From assembly GCF_001614315.2 (NCBI RefSeq), contig NZ_LVEG02000007.1:62001-126000 (forward strand): a stretch of 64,000 nucleotides of DNA, written 5' to 3'. This DNA is from Halofilum ochraceum. GTDB taxonomy: Bacteria > Pseudomonadota > Gammaproteobacteria > XJ16 > Halofilaceae. The stretch's first letter is position 1. Each line of letters opens with the position of its first letter. The notes beneath the pieces are model-generated. The model did not search any database. It was given only the letters and a program-made list of their open reading frames with translations, and was not told the origin of the DNA. Made by a program: the position numbers and the translations under genes. Shown piece by piece: positions 34,417-43,555 of the stretch.

Positions 34417-35255
34417 CCGCGCCGGACGGCAATCCGCGACCCCGGGAGGGCATCAACAGCACGGAGACCAGCGGTCTCGGCGAGTTCGCGATCCTGGTCT
34501 GTGGGCTCGGGTGCGCTGCCGTGGCGCTCACGGCGATCCTGACCCTGTCCGTCGGCTGGCTCGCGCCGTGGATCCCGTTCTCCTGGGAGACGGCGGTCGC
34601 CGGCGATGTCGATCCGGCGGGGGAGACGGAGCACCCGCGCGCGGAAGCGGCCCTCCAGGAACTGTCGGAAGAACTCGCGCGGCATGCGGAGCTGCCCGCG
34701 GGCATGCGGGTGCGGATGCACCTCAGTGACAGTGAACAGCCCAATGCGTTCGCCACGCTCGGCGGTCACGTGATCGTGACAAGAGGGCTGCTGCAGTCCG
34801 TGTCTTCGGAGAACGCGTTGGCGATGGTGCTGGCGCACGAGATCGCACACGTCGAGCACCGGCATCCGATTCAGGCGCTTGGACGCAGCGCCGTCGTCAG
34901 TCTGGTCTGGGCCGTACTCGCGGGGGCGACCGGCCAGTCGGCCGTGCAGGACGTGCTCGGCAACGCGGGCCTGCTGACCATGCTGGGGTTCAACCGCGAA
35001 ATGGAGCGGGTCGCGGACCGCGATGCCCTCGCGACGCTGCGTGCACGCTACGGCCATACCCGTGGGGCGGCCGAATTCTTCCGCACCCTGCAGGCCCGCC
35101 GGGGCGGCGAGAGCGCGGAGTGGACCGGGCTGTTCCAGACCCACCCGCGCACCGCGGAGCGGCTGCAGACGATCGCCCGCCGTGCGGCCGACACATCGGA
35201 CGCCGCGGTTGAGCCGTTGCCCGAGCCCATCGCGGCGCTTGCCGAGCCGGGGTGA
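34413..35255 (+). CDS. M48 family metallopeptidase, membrane bound
   Basis: The 280-residue protein has one membrane helix (about 25-52) and then an M48 peptidase domain with the zinc motif HEIAH (142-146) and the third-ligand region NREMERVADRDAL. It resembles the LoiP/YcaL group of envelope proteases more than HtpX, which has several helices. The domain is probably periplasmic. The TGA of the preceding YbjQ-type gene overlaps its ATG. There is no lipoprotein signal. Confidence 0.88.
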   Translation: MTAPDGNPRPREGINSTETSGLGEFAILVCGLGCAAVALTAILTLSVGWLAPWIPFSWETAVAGDVDPAGETEHPRAEAALQELSEELARHAELPAGMRVRMHLSDSEQPNAFATLGGHVIVTRGLLQSVSSENALAMVLAHEIAHVEHRHPIQALGRSAVVSLVWAVLAGATGQSAVQDVLGNAGLLTMLGFNREMERVADRDALATLRARYGHTRGAAEFFRTLQARRGGESAEWTGLFQTHPRTAERLQTIARRAADTSDAAVEPLPEPIAALAEPG

Positions 35256-35373
35256 ACACCCGATGACTGCGGTCTCACACGCGCCGGGTGCCGTAGCCCG
35301 GTGACCCGCGGCGTTCGCGGTTATCGGGCGCGCATGCCTATACTGGTCGCGCGTCCCGGTCAGGAGCAGGCCC

Positions 35374-35757
35374 ATGAACCTCGAACGCGTCGTTTTCGGT
35401 TTCTTCAACATCCTTGCACTGAGCCTCAACTACGCGTTCGTGGCGGGCGGTGTCGAGACGCCCGCGCACCACAATGTCTGGATTCTCACCCTCGCCATCA
35501 TCATCAATCTGGTCGCGACCGGCCTGAAGCTCGGCGATCGTTCGCAGACGGGCGCGCTGCTGCTGGCATCCGGTCTGGTGGCCGATCTGCTCCTGATCGC
35601 CGCCCGTGTGGTCTGGATCGTCGCCGAGCCGGACGGCGGCGGTGGACCGGCACCCGGGCAGATGGCGGATATCGTCTCGCTCGCGACCGGCGCGCTGGTC
35701 GCGAATGTCGTCGCCACGGCCATACTCGTCGGCGATACGCTGCTGTCGCGGCGTTAA
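35374..35757 (+). CDS. DUF6394-like membrane protein
   Basis: The 127-residue protein has four hydrophobic helices. The start VVFGFFNILALSLNYAFVAG, the PAHHNVWILTLAIIINLVATGLKLGDRSQTGA centre and the LVADLLLIAA segment match small proteins I know as DUF6394, often encoded beside RCK-domain K+ channels. That is the case here: the channel gene begins 67 bases downstream. AGGAG lies upstream of the ATG. It may be a channel accessory subunit, by context only. Confidence 0.7.
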   Translation: MNLERVVFGFFNILALSLNYAFVAGGVETPAHHNVWILTLAIIINLVATGLKLGDRSQTGALLLASGLVADLLLIAARVVWIVAEPDGGGGPAPGQMADIVSLATGALVANVVATAILVGDTLLSRR

Positions 35758-35823
35758 AGAGACGGAAATCGACCGCCGCGGGGGCATACGGGATCCGGGG
35801 CAGGGCAATGGGGGCCTGAACGC

Positions 35824-37566
35824 ATGACGCCGACCTCCGATCTCGATCGCGTGACGATGATCGTCCTGCGCTATATGCGCCGACCGCTGTTTGCGCTGCT
35901 GGCCGTGTACTCGGTCGGCATCGTCGGTATGGCCCTGATACCGGGCACCGTCGTCGATGGCGAGACGACATATATGAACCTCTTCCACGCGTTCTATTTC
36001 TTTACCTACACGGCCACTACGACCGGCTTCGGTGAATTGCCGAACGGTTTCAGCGATGAGCAACGCCTGTGGACGATCTTCTGTCTCTACACGGGCGTGA
36101 TCGCATGGTTCTACGCGATCGGGTCCCTGATCCGGTTGTTCCAGAATCCGCATTTCATACAGGCGCTGGATGAGTTCCGTTTCTCCCGCAAGGTCCAGGG
36201 CAATAAAGAGCCTTTTTTCATTCTGTGCGGCTTCGGCGACACCGGCAGTCTGCTGGCCCGCGGCCTGAGCGATCACCGGATGCGTGCGGTGATCCTCGAT
36301 TCGGATCCGGAGCGGATCAAGGCGCTGGGAGTACGTGATTATGCGGTGGCGATGCCGGGCCTCTGTGCGGATGCCAGCGCACCCAAACACCTGCTGGCTG
36401 CCGGGGTCGACCACGCGGCCTGTCGCGCGGTCGTCGCGCTGACCAACGATGACGACGTCAATCTCAAGATCACCGTCATGGCGCGGCACCTGAATCCGCG
36501 GCTGCGGGTCATCTGTCGCTCGACCTCATCCCGTCATGAGGCGAGCCTCCGTTCGCTCGATAACGTCACGGTCGTCGACCCGTTCGAGATCTTCGCGCAG
36601 CTTGTCTGCCGGGCGGTCGCACGCCCCGAGCTGCACAACCTCAACGCCTGGCTCGTGGGCGCACGGGGCGTTGAGCTGGGTGCGCCGGTGCGGGTCCCGG
36701 AGGGCGACTGGATTCTCTGCGGGTACGGCCGCATGGGGCACTGGATCCACCATCATATGCAGGCCGAGGGGATCGGTGTACGGATTATCGATCCGGATGT
36801 GGACGAGAAGGCCGATACCGTCGGCGAGGGCGCGATCGTGATCCGGGCGCACGCCGATCGCGCGGCCCTGCAGGCGGCGGGTATCGACGATGCCGCGGGG
36901 ATTCTCGCCGGGACCAACCGCGATGCGGACAACCTCAGCACGCTGCTTGCCGTCGCCGAACTGAACCCGGATGCTTTCTGCATCGTCCGCCAGAACAGTC
37001 ACGAGAATCAGGTGGCTTTCGATGCCGCGCGCGCGGATCTGATCCTGCAGCACAGCCTGACCACGGCGCGCCGGATCCTCAAGCTGTTGATCTCGCCGCT
37101 TGTCCAGGAACTGCTTGACTGGCTCGCCGATCGCGAGCCGGCCTTTACGGAGGCGCTTGTGGACCGGCTGCGTGCCGTGCTGGGGGCGGAGCCGCCGCAT
37201 CTCTGGTCGGTTCGGCTGGTACGGGAGGAGGCCGAGGCGGTGACCGAATATCTGGACACCGAGCGCGTGATCCCGCTCGGCGCGCTCTGCCGCGATCCGC
37301 GTGCATTCCCCGAGCAGCTCCCCTGCGAGGCGCTCGCCATCCGCAGGGCAGGTCAGGCGATCATGTTGCCGAACGCGGATTTCCCGCTCGCAGCTGGTGA
37401 CGAGATCCTCTTCTGCGGTATCTCGTGGGTGGAGCACATGCTGCAGGCCACGCTTCAGAATCCCTATACGCTGCGGTATGTGGTAACCGGTTTCGACGTG
37501 CCGCGCGGGTACGTGTTCGCGTGGTTGCAGGGCGAGCGCTTGCCAAAAGCGCGACGATCGCATTGA
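35824..37566 (+). CDS. two-helix potassium channel with two RCK (TrkA-N) domains
   Basis: The 580-residue product has two membrane helices (about 22-40 and 88-108) around a pore loop whose filter reads TTTGFGE (65-71), a variant of the TVGYGD K+ filter. Two cytoplasmic RCK modules follow: the first with CGFGDTGSLLARGL near 137 and DSD at the strand end, the second with CGYGRMGHWI near 298 and DPDVDE. A TrkA-C-like part ends the chain. K+ channels of this type are gated by nucleotides or ions bound to RCK domains. The unusual filter makes ion selectivity uncertain. Confidence 0.85.
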   Translation: MTPTSDLDRVTMIVLRYMRRPLFALLAVYSVGIVGMALIPGTVVDGETTYMNLFHAFYFFTYTATTTGFGELPNGFSDEQRLWTIFCLYTGVIAWFYAIGSLIRLFQNPHFIQALDEFRFSRKVQGNKEPFFILCGFGDTGSLLARGLSDHRMRAVILDSDPERIKALGVRDYAVAMPGLCADASAPKHLLAAGVDHAACRAVVALTNDDDVNLKITVMARHLNPRLRVICRSTSSRHEASLRSLDNVTVVDPFEIFAQLVCRAVARPELHNLNAWLVGARGVELGAPVRVPEGDWILCGYGRMGHWIHHHMQAEGIGVRIIDPDVDEKADTVGEGAIVIRAHADRAALQAAGIDDAAGILAGTNRDADNLSTLLAVAELNPDAFCIVRQNSHENQVAFDAARADLILQHSLTTARRILKLLISPLVQELLDWLADREPAFTEALVDRLRAVLGAEPPHLWSVRLVREEAEAVTEYLDTERVIPLGALCRDPRAFPEQLPCEALAIRRAGQAIMLPNADFPLAAGDEILFCGISWVEHMLQATLQNPYTLRYVVTGFDVPRGYVFAWLQGERLPKARRSH

Positions 37567-37734
37567 TTGTCAGGCCACCATGGCGAACCCGGCGCGCCGG
37601 ACGTCCGGGTATCGAATTGTGCGCAATCAGGTTACGCTGTGCCGATTCCAGCGGACCCCCGGATCGATCCTTCGATCCCGCCCCATCATTCCGGTCCGCC
37701 GTCTATCGTCAATCCGGTTCCAAAGGAGTCAAGC

Positions 37735-38787
37735 ATGTCGCAAGCGCGTGCCTACGGTGCACAATCGCCGTCTTCGGGCCTCGCCCCCCTGAACATCGAG
37801 CGGCGCGAGCCCCGCCCGGACGATGTCGCGATCGAGATCCTCTACTGCGGGGTCTGTCACACCGATATCCATTTCGCGCACAACGACTGGGGCTTTACCG
37901 AGTATCCGCTGGTCCCCGGCCATGAAATCATCGGCCGCGTGACCACGACCGGCTCCGGCGTATCGGGTTTCCGTGAAGGAGATATCGTCGGTGTCGGCTG
38001 CATGGTGGATTCGTGCCGTGAATGCAGCGCCTGCAACGATGGGCTTGAGCAGTACTGCCTCGAAGGCTGCGTGGTCACTTACAATGGGCACGATCGCCAC
38101 GATGGCAGCACCACGTACGGCGGGTATTCCGAATCGATCGTCGTCAGCGAGCGCTTCGTGGTGCGGGTACCGGACGCCCTCGATCCCGCCGCCGCGGCCC
38201 CGCTGCTGTGTGCGGGCATCACTACGTATTCGCCGCTGCGCCACTACGGCGTTCGCGCCGGTCACCGCGTAGGTGTGGTCGGCATGGGCGGGCTGGGCCA
38301 CATGGGCATCAAGTTCGCCAAAGCGCTCGGCGCCGAGGTGACCGTGTTCACGCGCTCCGACGCAAAGGTGGAAGAGGCCCGCCATCAGGGGGCCGACCGC
38401 GTGGTGGTCTCGTCCGATCGCGAGCAGATGAAGGGCATTGCCGGGTACCTCGATTTCATCCTCGATACGGTGCCGGTGCAGCACGACCTGAATCCTTATC
38501 TCACTGCACTTAAATATGATGGTATGCATATCCTGGTGGGCCTGCTCGAACCCGTGGAGCCGCCGCTCAACGCGGGCGCGCTGGTCGCGCAACGCAAGGT
38601 GCTCGCCGGCTCGCTTATCGGCGGCATGCCCGAGACCCAGGAGGTGCTGGATTTCTGTGCCGAGCACGGCATCGCCTGCGACGTCGAGATGCTCGATATC
38701 CGCAATATCAACGATGCGTACGAGCGGGTGCAGCGCAGTGACGTCCGCTACCGTTTCGTCATCGATATGGCGACACTGCGCGACTGA
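37735..38787 (+). CDS. NADP-dependent alcohol dehydrogenase, YahK/CAD type
   Basis: The 350-residue enzyme has the catalytic zinc site in CGVCHTDIH (Cys about 39) and PGHEIIG (His about 61), the structural zinc cluster CRECSACNDGLEQYC (about 93-107), and a Rossmann turn VGMGGLGHMG near 182. The next strand ends in TRSDAK rather than an acidic residue, favouring NADP. This is the cinnamyl-alcohol-dehydrogenase/YahK group, which reduces many aldehydes. AAAGGAG precedes ATG 37735. It is followed eight bases later by rlmD. Confidence 0.9.
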   Translation: MSQARAYGAQSPSSGLAPLNIERREPRPDDVAIEILYCGVCHTDIHFAHNDWGFTEYPLVPGHEIIGRVTTTGSGVSGFREGDIVGVGCMVDSCRECSACNDGLEQYCLEGCVVTYNGHDRHDGSTTYGGYSESIVVSERFVVRVPDALDPAAAAPLLCAGITTYSPLRHYGVRAGHRVGVVGMGGLGHMGIKFAKALGAEVTVFTRSDAKVEEARHQGADRVVVSSDREQMKGIAGYLDFILDTVPVQHDLNPYLTALKYDGMHILVGLLEPVEPPLNAGALVAQRKVLAGSLIGGMPETQEVLDFCAEHGIACDVEMLDIRNINDAYERVQRSDVRYRFVIDMATLRD

Positions 38788-38795
38788 GGCGGGTC

Positions 38796-40130
38796 ATGGG
38801 TCGTAAAAAGCCGCGGCGGCTGGCACCGGAACAGGCCCCGCGGCTGGATGTCCGGATCGACGACCTCGACCACGAGGGTCGGGGGGTCGGGCGGGTCGAC
38901 GGCAAGGTCGTGTTCGTCGACGGTGGCCTGCCGGGCGAGCGGGTCCGTGCCCGCTGCACCACTCGGGCGAAGCGTTTCGACGAGGCGGTCGTAGAGGCGT
39001 TGCTGGAGCCGTCGGCGGAGCGGGTCGAACCGTTCTGTCCGGTATTCGGGCGGTGTGGCGGTTGCACCCTGCAGCATCTCGCCCCGGCGGCACAGCTTCG
39101 CCAGCGTGAGCGCCGGGTCCATGAGCAGCTGACGCGAGCCGCCGGCGCGGCCCCCGCGCAATGGTTGCCGCCGCTGACGGGGCCGGACCGGGGGTACCGT
39201 ACGCGGGCACGATTAACGGTCCGGTATGTCCGCCGCCAGGGCGTACTGCTCGGGTTCCGCGAACGCGGCGGCCGTCATGTCGTCGACACCGACGCCTGCG
39301 CCATTCTCGATGACCGTCTCGAACGGCTCATTCCGCAGCTCAAGACCCTGATCGCCTCGCTGGACCGGCCCGAGCGGGTATCCGAGCTGGAACTGGCGGC
39401 CAGCGATGGCGATACGGTTGTTGCCTTCCAGTACGCCGGCGCGGTCGGCGAAGCGGACCGGGCACGCCTGGCGCGTTTCCAGGACGAGGCCGGTGTGGCG
39501 ATCGAACTCGCCGGCGGCGCACGGACGGGACCACTCGATGCGGCGCGCCCGGCCGATGCGTATTACGCGCTGCCCGATGAAGACCTCGTCCTGCGGTTCG
39601 CCGCGGGCGATTTCGTACAGTCGAACGCCACCGTGAACCGTGCCCTCGTCGGGCGCGCGATGGAACTGCTCGCCCCCGAGCCGGGCCAGACGGTACTCGA
39701 TCTCTACTGTGGTATCGGCAACTTCAGCCTGCCCGCCGCATCACGCGGCGCGGCCGTCACGGGGATCGAGGGCGATGCCGGACTCGTGGAGCGCGCCGCG
39801 GTCAATGCGCGTGCCAACGGGCTCGCCGAGCGCACGGATTTCCAGCAGGCGGACCTCGCCGCCGCACCGCTGGCTGACTGGCTGCAACGGCTGAATCCGG
39901 CCGCAGTGCTGCTCGATCCCCCGCGCGCGGGCGCACCGGAAGCCGTTACCGCACTGGTGGCGCGACCGCCGCGGCGCATCGTGTACGTATCGTGTGATCC
40001 GGCGACCCTCGCGCGCGATGTCGGGCGCCTGACGGGCGAGGGCGGCTACTGTCTGCAGGCCGCCGGTATCGCCGACATGTTCCCGCACAGCGGGCACGTC
40101 GAGGCCATCGCCGCCCTGGAATCCGTCTGA
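38796..40130 (+). CDS. rlmD: 23S rRNA (uracil1939-C5)-methyltransferase
   Basis: The 444-residue enzyme has an N-terminal TRAM domain (about 15-70), the iron-sulphur cysteines 81, 87 and 90 (CPVFGRCGGC) with a fourth in TDACAIL, and a SAM-dependent domain with LDLYCGIGNFSLP, DPPRAGAP and the catalytic Cys in YVSCDPATLARD. RlmD methylates U1939 of 23S rRNA. The related RumB lacks the TRAM domain, so RlmD is preferred. It follows the dehydrogenase gene by eight bases. Confidence 0.93.
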   Translation: MGRKKPRRLAPEQAPRLDVRIDDLDHEGRGVGRVDGKVVFVDGGLPGERVRARCTTRAKRFDEAVVEALLEPSAERVEPFCPVFGRCGGCTLQHLAPAAQLRQRERRVHEQLTRAAGAAPAQWLPPLTGPDRGYRTRARLTVRYVRRQGVLLGFRERGGRHVVDTDACAILDDRLERLIPQLKTLIASLDRPERVSELELAASDGDTVVAFQYAGAVGEADRARLARFQDEAGVAIELAGGARTGPLDAARPADAYYALPDEDLVLRFAAGDFVQSNATVNRALVGRAMELLAPEPGQTVLDLYCGIGNFSLPAASRGAAVTGIEGDAGLVERAAVNARANGLAERTDFQQADLAAAPLADWLQRLNPAAVLLDPPRAGAPEAVTALVARPPRRIVYVSCDPATLARDVGRLTGEGGYCLQAAGIADMFPHSGHVEAIAALESV

Positions 40131-40363
40131 GCCAAGGCACCGGAACGTTTCTTTGCAGCCGACGTTATTGGCACCCGCCCGGCCGTGGCGAGAGAAAACG
40201 TCGAAATCCGGTGGGCTCGTCCGTGCGGTTTCGGCATTCCACCCGTCCGTCGGCCGGCGAACGCCGCCCGGACGCCAGTCTATTGTCAGGCCGGTCGCAA
40301 CCAGGCAGCTTGCCACTGGCACCGGCTCCGGTGCGCCGCCGCCAACGCGAACGCGAGGTCAAC

Positions 40364-40861
40364 TTGCAGATCCCGGTCCGGGCGATCGTCATCGCACTGA
40401 TCCTGCTGCCGCTCGAAAGCGTGGCCGACGCCGTTGCGATCCCCTTGAGCGAGCGCGGCGCCTCGACGCTGTATGTCGAGGTGGATGTGCAGGGGGCGGG
40501 TTCGCGTGATTTCCTGGTCGACACCGGCTCCAGCTATACCAGCATCGGAATGGAAACGCTCGACATACTCGAAGCCCGCGGGATGGCGACCTTCGTGCGC
40601 CGCGTCGGCGGGACAATGGCCGATGGCAGCCGGCGGTATGTGCCGATCTACTCGATCGATGGACTGACGGTGGGCGACCGTTGTCGACTCGACGACGTCA
40701 AGGTCGTGGTGCTGCCGGGGCGCGGACGACCCATCCTTGGTGTCAACGCGTTACGCCGGCTCTCCCCGATCACCTTCTCGATGGATCCCCCCGCGCTCGA
40801 GCCAGGGCGGTGCCGTGAAGGCGCCCCGTCGGACGAGCGGACCGCCTCGTCGGACGGCTGA
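40364..40861 (+). CDS. retropepsin-like aspartic protease, exported
   Basis: The 165-residue protein begins with a hydrophobic signal (about 5-23) and then a single-domain aspartic-protease fold: LVDTGSSYTSIG (catalytic Asp53), the flap-like GTMADGSRRYVPIY and ILGVNALRRL. Single-domain proteases of this type act as dimers. I start at TTG 40364 with GAGG five bases upstream; the frame is open much further but only the TTG opens directly on the signal peptide. A longer cytoplasmic start cannot be ruled out. Substrate unknown. Confidence 0.72.
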   Translation: MQIPVRAIVIALILLPLESVADAVAIPLSERGASTLYVEVDVQGAGSRDFLVDTGSSYTSIGMETLDILEARGMATFVRRVGGTMADGSRRYVPIYSIDGLTVGDRCRLDDVKVVVLPGRGRPILGVNALRRLSPITFSMDPPALEPGRCREGAPSDERTASSDG

Positions 40862-41095
40862 TCAAGGACGCATCGCGGCGCCTCGGTCAGCTGGACACGG
40901 CCTCCCTGCCACCGGATTTTCAGTCACTGCACGGGAACTGTGCAGCGCCCGCCGGCGTAAGTAGAAATGGATGCGTACTTCCTGCGGGCGACGGCCGGGC
41001 CGCTTCGGTTACCTGAAGCGGTCCGCCACGGGCGAAGCCGCGTCCATGGCGTCGCCAGGGGGAGAGCGGCAGAGTCGTTTTCGGAGATTGCGAGC

Positions 41096-41587
41096 ATGGG
41101 ATATCAGAAGCGGGCGCGGTCACTATCGGCAATGGCCGTTGCCCTGCTGTTGACCACGGGGACGCTGATCGCGGCGGACGAGGGCGATGAGATGGCCGCT
41201 CCGGCCAATGGGGATTCGATGTCGATGGAGGGCGAGTCGACTGTAGAATCCGCCGGCACCGCAGCCGGTCGGGAAGCGGTGGATATCATTGGCCGCGATG
41301 TGCTCGATCAGCAGAGCGAGCGGATCGGCACCGTATCGAACGTGTTGATCGGGCCCTCGGGCCGCGTCGATGCGGTCGTACTGCGTACCGGTGGCGTGCT
41401 GGGGCTCGGCAGTCGCGAATACGAGGTCCCCTGGGATCGGATCGCGATGAGCCCGGACGGACAGAATGTCATGGTCGGTATCGCCAAAGACGATGTAGAG
41501 ACGGAATTCAGCGCGTTCGAGGTAAAGGCCGCGCCGGAACCGGCGGTGGTCGAGGAACCGGCGAGCGAATCGGAGGTCGGCGAATAA
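41096..41587 (+). CDS. exported PRC-barrel domain protein
   Basis: The 163-residue product has a signal peptide (cut near 27, LIAADE), an acidic Met/Ser-rich linker, and a PRC-barrel domain (about 60-140: DIIGRDVLDQQSERIGTVSNVLIGPSGRVDAVVL and YEVPWDRIAM), then a Glu-rich tail. Such proteins are common in halophiles and alphaproteobacteria, role unknown. GGAG at 41083-41086 precedes the ATG. A good terminator follows. Confidence 0.82.
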   Translation: MGYQKRARSLSAMAVALLLTTGTLIAADEGDEMAAPANGDSMSMEGESTVESAGTAAGREAVDIIGRDVLDQQSERIGTVSNVLIGPSGRVDAVVLRTGGVLGLGSREYEVPWDRIAMSPDGQNVMVGIAKDDVETEFSAFEVKAAPEPAVVEEPASESEVGE

Positions 41588-41613
41588 ACGATTACGTTGC
41601 GGGTCGGGTCGAG

Positions 41614-41645
41614 CGGCGGTGCCACGCGAGCGGTACCGCCGTTTT
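41614..41645 (+). terminator. Rho-independent terminator
   Basis: CGGCGGTGCC (41614-41623) pairs with GGTACCGCCG (41632-41641), with one G-T wobble, and is followed by TTTT. It ends transcription of the PRC-barrel gene and lies just before the convergent stop of the sigma factor gene. Confidence 0.8.
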
Positions 41646-41653
41646 CTGCCGGG

Positions 41654-42142
41654 TCAGGCCGCGGTGGTGTCCATCCCGAGCAGCCCGCGCAGGGCTGCGC
41701 GTCCCCGCGATATGCGCGACCGGACGGTGCCAATGGGTATGCCGAGGATATCCGCCGCCGTTCGATAATCCAGTCCATGGAGCGTGACCAACTGAAGTGT
41801 CTCGGCCTGTTCGGGCGGAATCCGGCGAAGGGCACGATGCACGGCAAGCAGATCCAATCCCGCCTCCGGGGTTGAGGCCGGTGCCACGAGATCCGCGGGG
41901 AGCCGCGCGCCGCGATTCTCCGGTGTTCGTCGACGCCGGGCGGACACGTACAGGTTATGCTCGATCCGGAACAGCCAGGGGCGCAGACGCGTGGCCGGGT
42001 CCCATTGGTGTTCGCGCCGCAGTGCACGCTCGATACAATCCTGGACCAGATCTTCCGCCGCATCGGCATCATGGGCGAGCCGAAGTGCATACCGCCGCAG
42101 GTGCGGGATTTCATCCACGATCGAGTCGCGTAGAGCGATCAT
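41654..42142 (-). CDS. ECF-type sigma-70 family factor
   Basis: The 162-residue protein has region 2 (about 8-75, RRYALRLAHDADAAEDLVQDCIERAL, then LRPWLFRIEHNLY) and region 4 with the helix-turn-helix IPPEQAETLQL, LDYRTAADILGIPIGTVRSRISRGR. Its length and lack of regions 1 and 3 make it an extracytoplasmic-function factor. ATG 42142 matches the family start; the open frame upstream has no homology. No anti-sigma gene is adjacent: upstream is a small basic exported protein and downstream a convergent gene. Regulation is unknown. Confidence 0.88.
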   Translation of the reverse strand: MIALRDSIVDEIPHLRRYALRLAHDADAAEDLVQDCIERALRREHQWDPATRLRPWLFRIEHNLYVSARRRRTPENRGARLPADLVAPASTPEAGLDLLAVHRALRRIPPEQAETLQLVTLHGLDYRTAADILGIPIGTVRSRISRGRAALRGLLGMDTTAA

Positions 42143-42319
42143 TGGTGGCCAACGGTAGCGCGTCGGCACCGACGGGCCGATCTGCCCTGATATATAGACC
42201 GTGGCGGCATGGCCGCCAAGGCGCGCCGGCACCACGCCCATCTCCCGACGGGGGTGAATGTGCCCGGGAGCGGTTGACGGCGCCCACGGATGCGTCGGCG
42301 CCTCGGTTACGCCCAACGC

Positions 42320-42733
42320 TCAGCGATAATGACGTTCACTCCAGATGAACGTGACGCCATCGATGTTCAGGCCGATGCCGCTGCGGTAACTGTGGTGGCG
42401 GCGCGTGTAGAGCCCACCATACGGCCGGTAGTGACGATAACCGTGACCCCGATACCCGTGGCCGCGATACCCGCGGTAATGGTCGCGTTTCCAGTGATGC
42501 TTTGCCTTGCCGCGGTAGCTGCGCTTGTGCCCGCCATACCGGTGACTGCGGTGGATCTCGCGTTTGCCACCGTGGCGGTAGTGTTTCGCGCCCTTTCGGT
42601 GGTCGCGCTCGTACTGGTGCGCGCCGTGACTTTTGTCGGCCCATCGGCCATGGCGGTCACCGGCTTCGGCGGCCGTGACGGTGCCGAGTCCTACAGCGAT
42701 CGCGATCGCCAGTGCTGTTGCCGTTGTCTTCAT
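42320..42733 (-). CDS. small exported His/Tyr/Arg/Gly-rich protein
   Basis: After a clean signal peptide (cut near 25, AAEAGD) the 137-residue protein is strongly basic and low-complexity, rich in His, Arg, Tyr and Gly, with repeated RGHGYR units in the middle, and ends in a short folded-looking stretch GLNIDGVTFIWSERHYR. It may bind polyanions, metals or the cell surface. The start ATG 42733 is close to GAGG. I recognise no family. It is upstream of the sigma factor on the same strand and divergent from the glycine-zipper gene. Confidence 0.7.
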   Translation of the reverse strand: MKTTATALAIAIAVGLGTVTAAEAGDRHGRWADKSHGAHQYERDHRKGAKHYRHGGKREIHRSHRYGGHKRSYRGKAKHHWKRDHYRGYRGHGYRGHGYRHYRPYGGLYTRRHHSYRSGIGLNIDGVTFIWSERHYR

Positions 42734-42910
42734 GGCGTATACCTCCTCGTCCAGGCGGCGACGGACGTGTCGCCCTCCAGTGGCGCCGAGTATCGCGAAG
42801 GCGGGCTGAACGGGAACTGAACGGTTCGTTCAGCCTCGATTAAGCCAGCGCCGGATACCGTGTCTCCCGAAAGTGCGGGAATGGCCCGCGCGAGATGGGA
42901 GGAACGCGCA

Positions 42911-43495
42911 ATGAAAATTGGCGGATTGCTGTTGGCTCCGATTCTGGTTCTGGGGCTCGCACTGGCCGCGGCGCCGGCAACGGCGGGGGACTATGACGAC
43001 TATGACGAATACGATGACCGTCGCGCGTACGACGGCGAGGCGTTTTATGTCGATGCCCCGGTTGTCGAGGTACGCCCGCTGATCCGGGTCGTGGAGGTCT
43101 CCGATCCGCGCCGGGTGTGCTGGGACGAAGAGGTGGAGCGCATCGTCCATGAGGATCGCCGCGGTCCATCGACCGGAACGCTGGTCGGGACGGTCATCGG
43201 TGGCGCGATTGGCCACAATGCCTCGAAAGGCCGTAGCCGGATGGCCGCGACCGCCGCGGGCGCCGTCCTCGGCGCGGTTATTGGCCGGGATATATCGCGG
43301 GCGCATCGGGGACCGCCTCGACGCGTGATCGACACGGAGCGCCGTTGCGAAGTCGAGCGCAACGTGCGCGAGGAGGAACGGATCGAGGGTTACCGCGTTT
43401 TCTATCGCTACGCCGGTCGGACGTTCGAGACGCGCTCTCACCGTGACCCGGGTGACACGATTCGGGTGCAGGTCCGTATTACCCCCGGTACCTGA
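42911..43495 (+). CDS. exported glycine-zipper (17-kDa antigen-like) protein
   Basis: The 194-residue product has a signal peptide (cut near 25, ATAGDY), an Asp/Tyr-rich stretch, a glycine-zipper segment GTLVGTVIGGAIGHNASKG followed by AATAAGAVLGAVIGRD, as in the outer-membrane 17-kDa antigen family, and a C-terminal YRVFYRYAGRTFETRSHRDPG. It probably inserts its zipper helices into the outer membrane. The ATG at 42911 has GGAGG close upstream. A PepSY gene begins 60 bases later, and then a two-component pair. Confidence 0.85.
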   Translation: MKIGGLLLAPILVLGLALAAAPATAGDYDDYDEYDDRRAYDGEAFYVDAPVVEVRPLIRVVEVSDPRRVCWDEEVERIVHEDRRGPSTGTLVGTVIGGAIGHNASKGRSRMAATAAGAVLGAVIGRDISRAHRGPPRRVIDTERRCEVERNVREEERIEGYRVFYRYAGRTFETRSHRDPGDTIRVQVRITPGT

Positions 43496-43555
43496 ACGTG
43501 AATGCGGCCGCGCGGGCAGTACAATGGGGTCCGGGCGAACGGGACGGTGGAGCGA

